Shown: piece by piece, positions 24,960 to 33,927 of the stretch | Layout of the letters: each line of letters opens with the position of its first letter | Position numbering within the stretch: the first letter of the stretch is position 1 | Assembly: GCF_923868895.1 (NCBI RefSeq) | Contig: NZ_OV350343.1 | Coordinates: 558,001-622,000 of the forward strand | Source: Halomonas sp. TD01 | GTDB taxonomy: Bacteria > Pseudomonadota > Gammaproteobacteria > Pseudomonadales > Halomonadaceae | Reading direction: 5' to 3' | DNA length: 64,000 bases | Notes under the pieces: generated by a model | Databases searched by the model: none | What the model saw: only the letters and a program-made list of their open reading frames with translations | What the model was told of the DNA's origin: nothing | Position numbers and translations under genes: made by a program

Positions 24960-25781
24960 ATGGTGTCAATGTGCAGCGACCCAGTGTTATCCGTGCGTGA
25001 TCTGCGCATCAAAATCGGCCAGCTACAGGTTGTTGATGGACTCTCGTTTGATGTCATGCCCGGCGAGCGTGTTTGCCTCTTGGGCGCCTCTGGCTCAGGC
25101 AAATCGTTCACAGCTAAAGCAGTGCTCGGCTTGCTGCCACCCAATGCTAGAACTCAGGGAAGCATACGTATTCAAGGCCAAGAGGCGATTGCAACACCTG
25201 CCACACAGCGGCCGAAAAACTCACGGGTGTCGATGGTGTTTCAGGATTCGCTCTCGGCACTTAATCCCTTAGTTTCTATCGGCTCCCAGCTGCGAGAACC
25301 CTTTTTGCGCCACCATGGCCTATCGCGCTCTGCCGCGAATGACGCCACAGTGGCACTACTCGCGTCACTGGACCTTCCAGACCCTCAACGGTTAATCAAG
25401 CGTACCCCAGCAGAGCTTTCTGGTGGACAGCGTCAGCGGGTATGCATTGCGTTAGCAATGGCTTGTAAAACGTCGCTAATGGTTGCCGATGAACCTACGA
25501 CTGCGTTGGACGTCGTCACTCAAGCCCAGGTGCTGCGCGCCTTACATCAACATACCGACAGCTCAGCATCTGCGCTGCTATTCATTACTCATGATCTACA
25601 CGCGGCAGCACAGCTATGCCAGCGGGCAGTCATTATTGAACGGGGCACGATGATCGAAAGCGGTGAGCTAGATACCCTAATCACCTCCCCGCAGCACCCC
25701 TTCACTCAAGCGCTAGTAGCGGCGGCGCATAATGTGCAACCGCCTGAAGTAGTCCCAACTGACTATTTGAAGAGTGCCTAA
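24960..25781 (+). CDS. ABC transporter ATP-binding protein (nickel/peptide family, first)
   Basis: 273-residue ATPase of the DppD/NikD class. Walker A GASGSGKS (42-49), Q-loop VFQDSLSALNP, signature LSGGQRQR, Walker B LMVADEPTTALD and the switch His in ITHDLHAA are intact. The ATG at 24960 has a second in-frame ATG three codons later; the choice hardly alters the product. It is the first gene of a four-gene operon, and its stop codon TAA directly abuts the start of the second ATPase. A Zur-like box sits 31 bases upstream, pointing to zinc or a zinc-chelate as cargo rather than peptides; that is inference. Confidence 0.9.
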   Translation: MVSMCSDPVLSVRDLRIKIGQLQVVDGLSFDVMPGERVCLLGASGSGKSFTAKAVLGLLPPNARTQGSIRIQGQEAIATPATQRPKNSRVSMVFQDSLSALNPLVSIGSQLREPFLRHHGLSRSAANDATVALLASLDLPDPQRLIKRTPAELSGGQRQRVCIALAMACKTSLMVADEPTTALDVVTQAQVLRALHQHTDSSASALLFITHDLHAAAQLCQRAVIIERGTMIESGELDTLITSPQHPFTQALVAAAHNVQPPEVVPTDYLKSA

Positions 25782-26639
25782 ATGCAGAGCCATCCACTTT
25801 TCAAGTGCCAGGAAGCTTTCCTCTCAGCAAACGGGCTCTATAAAAGCGTCTCGTTACCCCGCGCTGTTTTCTGGCGGGCGGGTGAACGCAAACAAGTCAT
25901 GAATAACATCAACCTGAGGCTTTATCCGGGTGAACGTGTCGGACTAGTCGGCTTGTCAGGGTCGGGGAAAACGACATTACTGCGCTCGCTGTTAGCGATT
26001 GAAGCGCCCGATACTGGTTCGATTACTTGTCTGCATAAAACGGTACGTCCCGCCTCCACGGCCAAGCTTAGATGGTACCGTCGGGCTGTTCAGTATATTC
26101 CCCAAGACCCCGGTGCCTCCCTTGACCCTCGTATGAATGTTCGTGCACTAGTGGCCGAGCCATTGATACGCCTAAACGTTGATTGCGACCCTGGAGAACG
26201 CGCCCGAGAAGCATTGGAGCAAGTCGGCTTGGATACCCAGTTTTTGGAGCGCCTGCCTCATGAACTCTCCGGCGGCCAAGCCCAACGGGTCGCCATTGCT
26301 CGCGCGATAGCCACACGCCCGCACTTTTTATTGGCCGATGAGCCACTTAGCGGCCTGGATCTACCGGTTCGCGCGCAGGTGATTAGCGTGCTCAAGCAGC
26401 TTTGTGATGAAAGTGGCACCGGACTGCTGATGGTGTCCCATGATTTATCGGTGGTCACCAAACTGTGCCAACGCACGCTGGTCATGGATGACGGCAAGAT
26501 AGTTGAAGACCGCCCAACGGAAGCGCTATGGCGCACACCCCGTCACCCGACAACGCGCTCGCTAATCAATGCGGTTGCGCAACTACCCACTTGTGCGCAC
26601 CCAAACTGCAATGCGGCTGAGGTAGAAGCGCTTTTATAA
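25782..26639 (+). CDS. ABC transporter ATP-binding protein (nickel/peptide family, second)
   Basis: 285-residue ATPase of the DppF/NikE class and partner of the preceding one. Walker A GLSGSGKT (57-64), Q-loop YIPQDPGASLDPRMNV, signature LSGGQAQR, Walker B LLADEPLSGLD and the switch His in VSHDLSVV are visible. The RAVFWRAGERKQVMNNINLRLYPGE segment before the P-loop is typical of the second ATPase in these importers. The C-terminal tail carries a CAHPNC cysteine/histidine cluster. The ATG directly follows the upstream stop, so the pair is probably produced in equal amounts. Followed by the lipoprotein binding protein. Confidence 0.9.
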   Translation: MQSHPLFKCQEAFLSANGLYKSVSLPRAVFWRAGERKQVMNNINLRLYPGERVGLVGLSGSGKTTLLRSLLAIEAPDTGSITCLHKTVRPASTAKLRWYRRAVQYIPQDPGASLDPRMNVRALVAEPLIRLNVDCDPGERAREALEQVGLDTQFLERLPHELSGGQAQRVAIARAIATRPHFLLADEPLSGLDLPVRAQVISVLKQLCDESGTGLLMVSHDLSVVTKLCQRTLVMDDGKIVEDRPTEALWRTPRHPTTRSLINAVAQLPTCAHPNCNAAEVEALL

Positions 26640-26712
26640 CGCATCCGTGACGTTTTTTATTCATCTTTTCTACACGTTTTTGCTACCCGTTACTTCGACT
26701 GGAGTCGTTACG

Positions 26713-28227
26713 ATGCTACGCCGCCCGCTGCGCCTTTCTCTGCCTATTGCCCTTGCTGCCCCCCTACTGCTTGCTGGCTGTTTCGATGAACAGCGCGACA
26801 CCGCCTCATCAGAAGCTGGTGAGCGGATCAGCCTGGCCATGCTGCAACCACCTCGCTCGGGATTAACCCCCCTTTCCGACGATGCTTTCAAACTGTCGCG
26901 CTGGAGCGCAGCAGAAACCCTGATTCGACTGGATGACAGCAGCGACCCACAGCCATTTCTGGCCACCGAGTGGGAGCAGCTCGATGCCAACACATGGCGG
27001 TTTGTGATTCGCGATGGAGTCACCTTTCATGATGGCACAACCCTGACAGCTAACGACGTAGTGAACGCTCTTACTGCGGCCACCAAAGCCGCCCCCAAGC
27101 CACGCATTTTAGACGGCGTGAACATGACCATCGAAGACGATGGTGATAACGCGGTGGTTGTGCGCACAGAAACCGATGACCCGCTGATTCCCAACCGCCT
27201 TTCAAGCCCGCAACTAGCGATTCTGGCCGCCAGCGCCTATGGCGAAGATGGCCGGGTTAACCCCATCAAAGCGGGTACCGGCCCGTTCGTATTAACAGAG
27301 ATCAACGGCACTACCAGCGCACATCTAGACCGCTTTGATGACTACTGGGGCGAGCCCGCCAAAGTGGCCGGTATTGATGCTGATTATGTCCCCGACGGCA
27401 CCGCTCGAGCGGCAGCCTTGAGAACCGGCGCGGCAGATGTGGTTGAAGCAATTCCAGTCTCCCAGGTGGCGCTGCTTGACCCTGAGTTAGTCCACGAAGT
27501 GCCCATGCCACGCACCAATACGCTTTACCTGAATACCGAATCAGGCCCAATGACCGACCCCGGCCTTCGCGCAGCCGTCCGCGAAGCGGTAGACCGCTCC
27601 GCTATTGTGAATACCGTTTACGAAGGGCGCGCGGATATCGCCGAAGGGTTGCTCGGCCCGGCGCTAGCGTGGGCAAGCAACTACCGCACCCCGCTTGAAG
27701 ATCGCACCTTACCCACTGAGCCAAACGGCACTGAAATCACCCTAGCAACCTTCACCGACCGCGCCGAGCTGCCCGAAGTGGCCGTACTGCTTGAACAGCA
27801 GTTGACCCGTGCAGGCTTTAACGTGAACCAAGAAGTGCGCGAATACGCGCATATAGAGGCAGACGCCTTAGCCGGTGAATTTGACGCCTTTATTCTTTCG
27901 CGTGCCACCGTCCTCGACTCCGGCGACCCGGTGGCCTATATGTTTAGCGATTTCGCTTGTGCGGGCTCTTTCAACATCGCTCAGCTGTGTGACCCCGCCG
28001 TCGATGAAGCGCTGGCCAATGCCGCCATACTGCCCACCGGAGATGAGCGCCGTCAGGCAATTAGCGAGGCGGAAGCAGCTATTTTACGCACCGATGCGGC
28101 TATTCCGATGCTCCACGAACGCGTTATTCAGGGCGAGTCGGCGCGGGTCTCTAACGCCGAGCGCGACCCCCGCGAGCGCATGCTAATTACTGAAGAGACC
28201 ACCATTGTCGCCGACAGTGACTCCTAA
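26713..28227 (+). CDS. ABC transporter substrate-binding lipoprotein (SBP family 5)
   Basis: Periplasmic binding protein of about 504 residues of the OppA/NikA class. From ATG 26713 (GGAG eight bases upstream) the protein opens with basic residues, a hydrophobic core and the lipobox LAGC with Cys23, so it should be membrane-anchored. An upstream in-frame start at 26647 would put extra hydrophobic sequence before the signal and is rejected. Family blocks include WRFVIRDGVTFHDGTTLTANDVV and GTGPFVLTEI. The ligand cannot be read from sequence: peptides, nickel, or a metallophore-metal complex are all precedented. Third gene of the operon. Confidence 0.9.
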   Translation: MLRRPLRLSLPIALAAPLLLAGCFDEQRDTASSEAGERISLAMLQPPRSGLTPLSDDAFKLSRWSAAETLIRLDDSSDPQPFLATEWEQLDANTWRFVIRDGVTFHDGTTLTANDVVNALTAATKAAPKPRILDGVNMTIEDDGDNAVVVRTETDDPLIPNRLSSPQLAILAASAYGEDGRVNPIKAGTGPFVLTEINGTTSAHLDRFDDYWGEPAKVAGIDADYVPDGTARAAALRTGAADVVEAIPVSQVALLDPELVHEVPMPRTNTLYLNTESGPMTDPGLRAAVREAVDRSAIVNTVYEGRADIAEGLLGPALAWASNYRTPLEDRTLPTEPNGTEITLATFTDRAELPEVAVLLEQQLTRAGFNVNQEVREYAHIEADALAGEFDAFILSRATVLDSGDPVAYMFSDFACAGSFNIAQLCDPAVDEALANAAILPTGDERRQAISEAEAAILRTDAAIPMLHERVIQGESARVSNAERDPRERMLITEETTIVADSDS

Positions 28228-28240
28228 GGGTGCGCCCCGT

Positions 28241-30004
28241 ATGACAACCGCAATACCGCTGCGCCTATGGCGCAGCTTGCGCATCACGGCCTTTATTCCG
28301 CTGCTCTCACGTTTGCTAACGTTAGCCGGTGTGGTGGTGCTGGTAGGGCTACTGCCATGGTTATCCGGCAGAGATCCAGCGCTGAGCATTTTGCGAGCGC
28401 GCTCTGCTGAGCAGGAAGCCACGCCCGAAGCCTTAGCAGCCATTCGTGCTCAGTTAGGCCTTGATCTTGGCCCCTTCGAAAAGCTACAGAGCTGGCTGAT
28501 GGGCCTGCTGCATGGCGATGCAGGCAATTCCTGGATCTCCGGCGCACCCGTGCTACCAGGTATGTTAAAAAGCGCCCAGGTATCACTTACACTAATGACC
28601 TTTGGCATGCTGGTAGCGATAATTACCGCTACGCTTATCTGCCTACCCGTAGTACGGCGTGGTTTGAGAGGTCAGGTCAGCCGCTCTTCCGGCGCGATTG
28701 GCGCAGCATTGACGGCCCTGCCTGAGTTCCTACTCGCCTCAATACTGCTAGTCGTGTTTGCGGCATGGCTTAATTGGCTGCCGCCTTACGGCTGGCGAGG
28801 TTTTAGCTATGCCATATTGCCCGCCTTTGCGCTGGGCCTTCCGGCGGGCGGATTATTGGGGCGCTTGTTTAGCGATGGCCTTGCGGCCACCTTCAGCGAG
28901 CGCTGGGTCGCTACCTGGAACGTAGCGGGCTTCTCAAGCAGCCGCATTATCATAGCCGCACTGCGACGCACCTTACCGAGCCTTATGCCTCAGGTCGGCA
29001 TGGTGATGGTGGGCCTGACGGGAGGAGCCATTGCCGTCGAACAGGTGTTCTCCATTCCAGGTCTGGGCCGAGCAACGCTTGGTGCAGCATCTGCCCAGGA
29101 CCTACCGGCCCTGCAAACTGGCATTCTGATTCTGCTGATTATCGCCATTATATTAGGCAGCCTGGCCAATATTGGTCGCGTACTGTTACTAGGCCGTGCC
29201 TTTCAGCTCGGGGCTCTACCCGTAGCGCATAGCGAACAGCGTATTCAACGCAGGGCATGGATCGTACCCGTCATCGCGATGTTGCTGCTATTTGTGCTAA
29301 TCGCTGCAGGGATTGGTCGCGACCCGTTTAGCTCTGCGTTTATGCGTCTAGAGTCACCAAGCCTTGCGCTACCACTAGGTGCCGACGGCACTGGGCGCGA
29401 TATTTTGGCACGGGTGGCTCACGGTGCGCTGTCCACCATGGGCATGGCAACAGTCGTCGTATTCTTTTCGCTAGTCATAGGGCTACTGATTGGACTAGCT
29501 CCCAAGCTAGCCACTGGCCCTATTGAAATCACCAAGGCAACGCCACCCACCATTGCGGGGTTGATTGTCGCGGGGCTAATAGGGCCAAGTGCTAGCGGCG
29601 CGATCATTGCGGTAACAGCCGTAGCTTGGGCTCCGCTTGCAGCGCACACAGCGGCACTGGTGGCGGAAGTGAAAGCCCAGCCCCACGTTCGCATTACGCC
29701 GATGCTAGGCGTGGGGCATTTCCGCTTAATGAGCCGCTACATCTTGCCGGCGGTGCTTGGCCCCGTGTTTCGCCACGCCATGCTGCGCCTACCCGGCGTG
29801 GCGCTGGCCTTGGCGGCACTTGGCTTTCTCGGCCTGGGCCCCCGCCCGCCTTCGCCGGAGTGGGGGCTGATCCTTGCCGAAGGCATGCCCTATATTGAGC
29901 GAGCCCCCTGGGCAGTGCTGATTCCTGCGCTAGCACTGATTTTGCTATCGGTACTGGCGGTGTCACTTTCAAGTATTGTGGGCTTGCGCAAGCTACCTCG
30001 CTAA
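28241..30004 (+). CDS. ABC transporter permease, NikB/NikC-type fusion
   Basis: About 587 residues, twice the size of one permease of this family. Residues ~1-320 resemble the DppB/NikB half (ALPEFLLASILLVVFAAW, then GGAIAVEQVFSIPGLG). Residues ~335-587 resemble the DppC/NikC half (LPLGADGTGRDILARVAHGA, then GFLGLGPRPPSPEWGLIL). No stop or frameshift separates them, so a single polypeptide probably forms the whole channel. The ATG at 28241 with AAGGGTG upstream is preferred over an in-frame TTG at 28205. Last gene of the importer; a strong bidirectional terminator follows. Fusions of this type exist but are uncommon. Confidence 0.88.
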   Translation: MTTAIPLRLWRSLRITAFIPLLSRLLTLAGVVVLVGLLPWLSGRDPALSILRARSAEQEATPEALAAIRAQLGLDLGPFEKLQSWLMGLLHGDAGNSWISGAPVLPGMLKSAQVSLTLMTFGMLVAIITATLICLPVVRRGLRGQVSRSSGAIGAALTALPEFLLASILLVVFAAWLNWLPPYGWRGFSYAILPAFALGLPAGGLLGRLFSDGLAATFSERWVATWNVAGFSSSRIIIAALRRTLPSLMPQVGMVMVGLTGGAIAVEQVFSIPGLGRATLGAASAQDLPALQTGILILLIIAIILGSLANIGRVLLLGRAFQLGALPVAHSEQRIQRRAWIVPVIAMLLLFVLIAAGIGRDPFSSAFMRLESPSLALPLGADGTGRDILARVAHGALSTMGMATVVVFFSLVIGLLIGLAPKLATGPIEITKATPPTIAGLIVAGLIGPSASGAIIAVTAVAWAPLAAHTAALVAEVKAQPHVRITPMLGVGHFRLMSRYILPAVLGPVFRHAMLRLPGVALALAALGFLGLGPRPPSPEWGLILAEGMPYIERAPWAVLIPALALILLSVLAVSLSSIVGLRKLPR

Positions 30005-30045
30005 GATCATCAAGCGCAAAAATAGAAGACGTAAACAGCCCCAAA

Positions 30046-30077
30046 CAAAACGGGCAGCCATTTGGCTGCCCGTTTTG
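30046..30077. terminator. Bidirectional Rho-independent terminator
   Basis: 15-bp perfect stem CAAAACGGGCAGCCA / TGGCTGCCCGTTTTG with a 2-base loop, placed between the convergent ABC operon and bacterioferritin gene. The stem ends are A- and T-rich, so it can terminate both strands. Confidence 0.9.
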
Positions 30078-30098
30078 CTTTAATCCAGTTAAGCGGTG

Positions 30099-30584
30099 TT
30101 ACTCTTCGTCAGTCGCCAACTGCATATGTTTTTGCAGGTAGTTCTGGATACCCACTTTATCGATCAGACCAAGCTGCGTTTCGATATGGTCGATATGGCT
30201 TTCTTCATCGGCAAGCAGGTCGCGCAGTAGATCACGAGTCACGTAATCTTTAACGCTTTCACAATAGGTAATCGCTTCGATGTAGTCGTTGCGGCCGTCG
30301 TGCTCAATTTTTAGATCGCTTTCGAGCATTTCTTTGACGTTTTCGCCAATATGTAGCTTGCCTAGATCCTGAAGGTTAGGAATGCCTTCAAGGAATAGAA
30401 TACGTTCGATGAGTTTATCGGCGTGCTGCATCTCCTCAATAGACTCATCGTATTCCCACTTGGCAAGCTCTTTAAAGCCCCAGTCTTTGTACATTTTGGC
30501 ATGCAAGAAATACTGGTTGATCGCTACCAGTTCGTTACCGAGGGCGATATTGAGATGCTGAATGACCTTGGGATCACCTTTCAT
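30099..30584 (-). CDS. bfr: Bacterioferritin
   Basis: Haem-containing iron-storage subunit of 161 residues that forms a 24-mer shell. From the ATG at 30584 (AGGTGA upstream) the sequence lines up with E. coli Bfr: Glu18, Glu51 and His54 of the ferroxidase centre and the haem-ligating Met52 in EEMQHAD are present. A DEESHID segment holds the remaining Glu/His ligands. An earlier in-frame start at 30608 would add eight unconserved residues. Encoded downstream of bfd in the same direction, the classical bfd-bfr order, for storage and release of iron. Confidence 0.96.
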   Translation of the reverse strand: MKGDPKVIQHLNIALGNELVAINQYFLHAKMYKDWGFKELAKWEYDESIEEMQHADKLIERILFLEGIPNLQDLGKLHIGENVKEMLESDLKIEHDGRNDYIEAITYCESVKDYVTRDLLRDLLADEESHIDHIETQLGLIDKVGIQNYLQKHMQLATDEE

Positions 30585-30741
30585 GACGTCACCTTTCTTA
30601 GTGTGCAATTACTACGCTAACTAGAGAGTATAGGCCATAAAAAGGCTTACTCCCAACGATGTTGGGAGTATATAGCAAGTGACTAAAAACTCAAAAAAAT
30701 CATATATTTGCTAACGATAACCCTAACAATAGTGATTCGCG

Positions 30742-30948
30742 TCACACAGCGTAGGCAAGCCCCATATTCGCTTCGCAACGAGCCTCCTGAACCGCTTCAC
30801 GGGTAAGCGATTTAGCAAAACAGGCGCATTTGCCACACTGGGTTGCACAACCTGTGGCTTCGCGTACTTCTCGCCAGCTGCGCGCTCCGTCGCTAACGTG
30901 CTGGCGAATCTGATGGTCGGTTACTCCCTTGCACACGCAAACGTACAT
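30742..30948 (-). CDS. bfd: Bacterioferritin-associated ferredoxin
   Basis: 68-residue [2Fe-2S] protein that docks on bacterioferritin and supplies electrons to release stored iron. The cluster ligands Cys4, Cys6, Cys38 and Cys41 follow the Bfd pattern (MYVCVCKGVTDHQI, then TQCGKC). It is upstream of bfr on the same strand, 157 bases apart, so bfr may also have its own promoter. A Fur-like sequence lies just upstream, matching the known derepression of bfd under iron starvation. Confidence 0.95.
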   Translation of the reverse strand: MYVCVCKGVTDHQIRQHVSDGARSWREVREATGCATQCGKCACFAKSLTREAVQEARCEANMGLAYAV

Positions 30949-30974
30949 GGCGACACCTCATAAAGATCATGAGA

Positions 30975-30995
30975 TGAATGTAAATGATTCGCATA
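30975..30995. promoter_or_regulatory. Possible Fur box upstream of bfd
   Basis: The stretch around TAAATGATTCGCATAC resembles degenerate Fur sites (AATGAT-N-rich half sites) and lies 27 bases upstream of the bfd start. The match to the 19-bp consensus is partial, so this is tentative. Confidence 0.4.
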
Positions 30996-31106
30996 CATCT
31001 TTTCAAGTAGAAATGGATGCTTTTTGGTAGCCATTCGTCTTAATAAAAATGAGCCATATGTTAACGTCTTGTCATAACAATATTTTTAGCAAAAAAGGCG
31101 ATGAAA

Positions 31107-31592
31107 TTATTTTTTCGGTAGCACCACCGTTTGCGTATTAGAAGCGATATCCGGCCAGCTTCTCCGCTGCCGATCAAATAAGACCCACCAGTAACCAATG
31201 CCAAATGCGGCGAGGGAAAGCCAGGCTGTCACGCAGCGAATTAGGCTTTGCTTAAGCGTAATCGCATGACCATCGACAGTTTGCACCCTCAGCCGCCACG
31301 CCTGCATGCCTAGCGTCATGCCGCCGCGCCGCCAAGAGTAGACAAAGAACAGCGTGACAAAAAACAACAGCATCAATCTAAGGCTCCAGATATCGAACGA
31401 GGTTGTGCCTATCTCATCTGCCTGTTGCCCCAGCAAAAACCGAAAAAATGCCAGATGAGCCACCGTTACCGTGATCCAAATGGCCGTCACCAGAAAACCG
31501 TCATACAGCATCGCGCCCAAACGGCGGCTTAAACCAGCAGGCCAGACACTATCTAATTGGGTAAAGCGTCGGGTGTTCGTCACCTTGCTCAT
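31107..31592 (-). CDS. RDD-family membrane protein
   Basis: 161 residues with three to four hydrophobic segments and the RDD pattern: an Arg near the N-terminus (SRRLGAMLYDGFLVTAIW, with the Arg and Asp of the motif), then GMTLGMQAWRLRV in the middle. Function of the family is unknown; some members have been linked to ion exchange. It starts 25 bases after lptG on the same strand and is probably cotranscribed with lptF-lptG. Confidence 0.85.
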   Translation of the reverse strand: MSKVTNTRRFTQLDSVWPAGLSRRLGAMLYDGFLVTAIWITVTVAHLAFFRFLLGQQADEIGTTSFDIWSLRLMLLFFVTLFFVYSWRRGGMTLGMQAWRLRVQTVDGHAITLKQSLIRCVTAWLSLAAFGIGYWWVLFDRQRRSWPDIASNTQTVVLPKK

Positions 31593-31617
31593 TCTCTTTC
31601 ACCTATCGCAGCCCCAA

Positions 31618-32682
31618 CTAACCGTTGCGGCGTAAGAAATAAATACCCACCGCCGCGCAGGCAAGGGTTGGTACCAACACTGCCCACACAGGCGAAAAAC
31701 CAAAAATGGTTGACGCAGGCGCCAGCAGGTCTTGTACATACTTAAAAACAAGACCTGTTACCACGCCATAAAACACTCGCGTACCCGCCGCTACCGTGCG
31801 CAATGGGCCAAACACAAAGGAAGCGGCGATTAATACCAGCGATCCCATCGTTAGCGGCATCAGTACTTTTTGCCAGAAGTAGAGCAACGGTTGATCAGCT
31901 TGGAGGTTTTGGCTTTGCAAAAAGTTGGCGTACGCCCACAGCTCACTGGGTGCCTGACTCTCAATATCGCGCAGCAGGCGCTCCAATTGGGTAGGCGTCA
32001 ACGCTGTCTCCCAACCTGCACGCTCCTGATATGCCGATTCAGTATGATCATCAAAAATACGCGTAGTGGTAACGCCTTCAAGCTGCCATGCGCCCTCTTC
32101 CCAATGGGCACGATTAGCATGGGTGGCCTCAATCAATCGACGCTCATCAAAACGATAGCGCGTTAAATCCAGCACCACGTTATCCGCACGAATAGCGCCA
32201 AAGCGATAGACACTTTCTCCTTCGAACTGCCAGCCACTGCGGCTGGTTAGTAGCGCTCCTTCACCCTGGCGCTGCTCTAAACGCCATGCCTCGGCAAATT
32301 GCTCAGTGCGGGGAGATACAAATTCGGCGACCAGCAGTACCACTACTACCACTAACAACACCGGCTTCATGACGCCCCAGAGAATCCGCGCAAGCGAACG
32401 ACCAGCGGCACGCATTACGGTTAATTCGTTGCTGGAAGCCATACTCCCCAAGCCAATCAGCGCGCCAATTAACACCGCCACCGGGGCATATTGATAAAAA
32501 CGCCAGGGCAGGCGCATCCCCAAATAAAGCAGCACATCTAACGCGGTATAGTTACCTTGGGTGTCACCTAAATCACCGATATAGGCAATGGTGATATCCA
32601 AGCCAAGTAAGACGAACTGAACAACAATGATGGCCGCTAATACGTTGCGGGCAATATAACGATCAAGACGATCAGCAAGCAT
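31618..32682 (-). CDS. lptG: LPS export ABC transporter permease LptG
   Basis: Inner-membrane half of the LptB2FG transporter that extracts LPS from the inner membrane and feeds the LptC-LptA bridge. 354 residues with the YjgP/YjgQ layout: three N-terminal membrane segments, a periplasmic beta-jellyroll of about 160 residues, and three C-terminal segments ending in GIYFLRRNG. The LDRYIARNVLAAIIVVQFVLLGLD start and GSMASSNELTVMRAAG coupling segment are diagnostic. It follows lptF after 15 bases. Confidence 0.95.
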   Translation of the reverse strand: MLADRLDRYIARNVLAAIIVVQFVLLGLDITIAYIGDLGDTQGNYTALDVLLYLGMRLPWRFYQYAPVAVLIGALIGLGSMASSNELTVMRAAGRSLARILWGVMKPVLLVVVVVLLVAEFVSPRTEQFAEAWRLEQRQGEGALLTSRSGWQFEGESVYRFGAIRADNVVLDLTRYRFDERRLIEATHANRAHWEEGAWQLEGVTTTRIFDDHTESAYQERAGWETALTPTQLERLLRDIESQAPSELWAYANFLQSQNLQADQPLLYFWQKVLMPLTMGSLVLIAASFVFGPLRTVAAGTRVFYGVVTGLVFKYVQDLLAPASTIFGFSPVWAVLVPTLACAAVGIYFLRRNG

Positions 32683-32697
32683 GTGTGAGCCCCTTCA

Positions 32698-33777
32698 TTA
32701 GCGCATTCCTTTACGTTGCGAGTGCCATAGCAGTAAGCAGCCCAGCGCCAGGAACAGCCCGTGTACTGGCCAAACACCAATAGCAACCGCTAGCGAGCCG
32801 CTACCAATGGCATCTACCGCCGCCAGCAGCAGGCTTAAATAGGCCACATAAAGAAAGACGGCAGGCAGCAGTTTGGCAAACCGCCCTTGACGAGGGTTTA
32901 CTCTGGAAAGCGGCTGGGCCAGTAATGCCAAAACAAACACCATTAGCGGCAACCCCGCTCGCCACTGAAACTGAGCTTGGGCACGAGGACTGGGGTCGTT
33001 CCATAGTTCAGTGGTGGTCGCGTACTCTAATGAATCCAGCTCTTGTCGATTCCGGCTCAAACCCAGGCGCAGCGTGTAACGCTCAAACGTTAGCCGCTCG
33101 GCCACTTGCCTGCCTGGCGTCACGCCATACCGCTCGCCATCCTCCAGCACTAGAAAACGGCTGCCGGTTTCCATGCTGGTTTCTTGATAACCAGAACCTG
33201 CCCGGGTCACGTAGCTATGGGTCTTTTCCGCCCCAGAAACGGGCTGCTCATGAACCAGCACTTCCTGCATTTCGGTGCCATCACTACTGAAATCGCTGAT
33301 GTAAGCGGTACGCCCTCCACCGAAATCTTGGAATCGCCCTGGCGCCAGTACTGACACATCTAGTCGGCTGCGTTGCTCTTCAAGCGCGGCCTCAGTTTGT
33401 AGCGCACCCGCAGGCGTTAGCCACAAACTACAAAGCCCCACCAGCACCGCCACGACCGAAGCAGGTAACAGCGTTACTCGCAACAGACGCATAGGGCTCA
33501 TACCACAAGCCACCATCACGGTAATTTCACTGTTCATATAAAGCTGACCATAGGCCAGCAATATCCCCAGGAAAAAAGATAGCGGTAGGATCAGCTCCAT
33601 AAATCCAGGCAGGTGAAAAACCATGAGGCTGCCTAAAATGGTGACAGGAATGTCGCCCTCTGCCGCATCAGAGAAATAGCGAATAAAACGGCTGCCCATG
33701 ATGACCAGCAGCAAAATTCCAGCCACCGCTGACATCGTCAGTAATACTTCGCGAGTTAAGTACCGAAATAAAATCAA
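32698..33777 (-). CDS. lptF: LPS export ABC transporter permease LptF
   Basis: Partner of LptG in the LPS extractor, 359 residues with the same topology. The start ILFRYLTREVLLTMSAVAGILLLVIMGSRFIRY and coupling segment YMNSEITVMVACGMSPMRLLR are typical LptF; the C-terminal QRKGMR follows three membrane segments. First gene of lptF-lptG-RDD. Divergent from pepA with a 150-base shared control region, an arrangement conserved in many gammaproteobacteria. Confidence 0.95.
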   Translation of the reverse strand: MILFRYLTREVLLTMSAVAGILLLVIMGSRFIRYFSDAAEGDIPVTILGSLMVFHLPGFMELILPLSFFLGILLAYGQLYMNSEITVMVACGMSPMRLLRVTLLPASVVAVLVGLCSLWLTPAGALQTEAALEEQRSRLDVSVLAPGRFQDFGGGRTAYISDFSSDGTEMQEVLVHEQPVSGAEKTHSYVTRAGSGYQETSMETGSRFLVLEDGERYGVTPGRQVAERLTFERYTLRLGLSRNRQELDSLEYATTTELWNDPSPRAQAQFQWRAGLPLMVFVLALLAQPLSRVNPRQGRFAKLLPAVFLYVAYLSLLLAAVDAIGSGSLAVAIGVWPVHGLFLALGCLLLWHSQRKGMR

Positions 33778-33843
33778 CGCACTCTCCGGCTAGTAGCGCA
33801 GGTTGCAATGCAATGCGCCCATGGCTTGGGTACACTAATCAAA

Positions 33844-33873
33844 CTGTTATCAAAAACCTGTTATCAAAAAACC
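33844..33873. repeat. Two-copy 14-bp tandem duplication between lptF and pepA
   Basis: CTGTTATCAAAAAC at 33844-33857 is followed directly by CTGTTATCAAAAAACC (period 14). It lies in the divergent lptF-pepA control region, so it could modulate either promoter, but nothing more can be shown. Confidence 0.75.
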
Positions 33874-33927
33874 TAAGTAACGGGGCATTATCCCGAATCA
33901 CTCGATGCTTGTCTTGTTGGAGACGTC

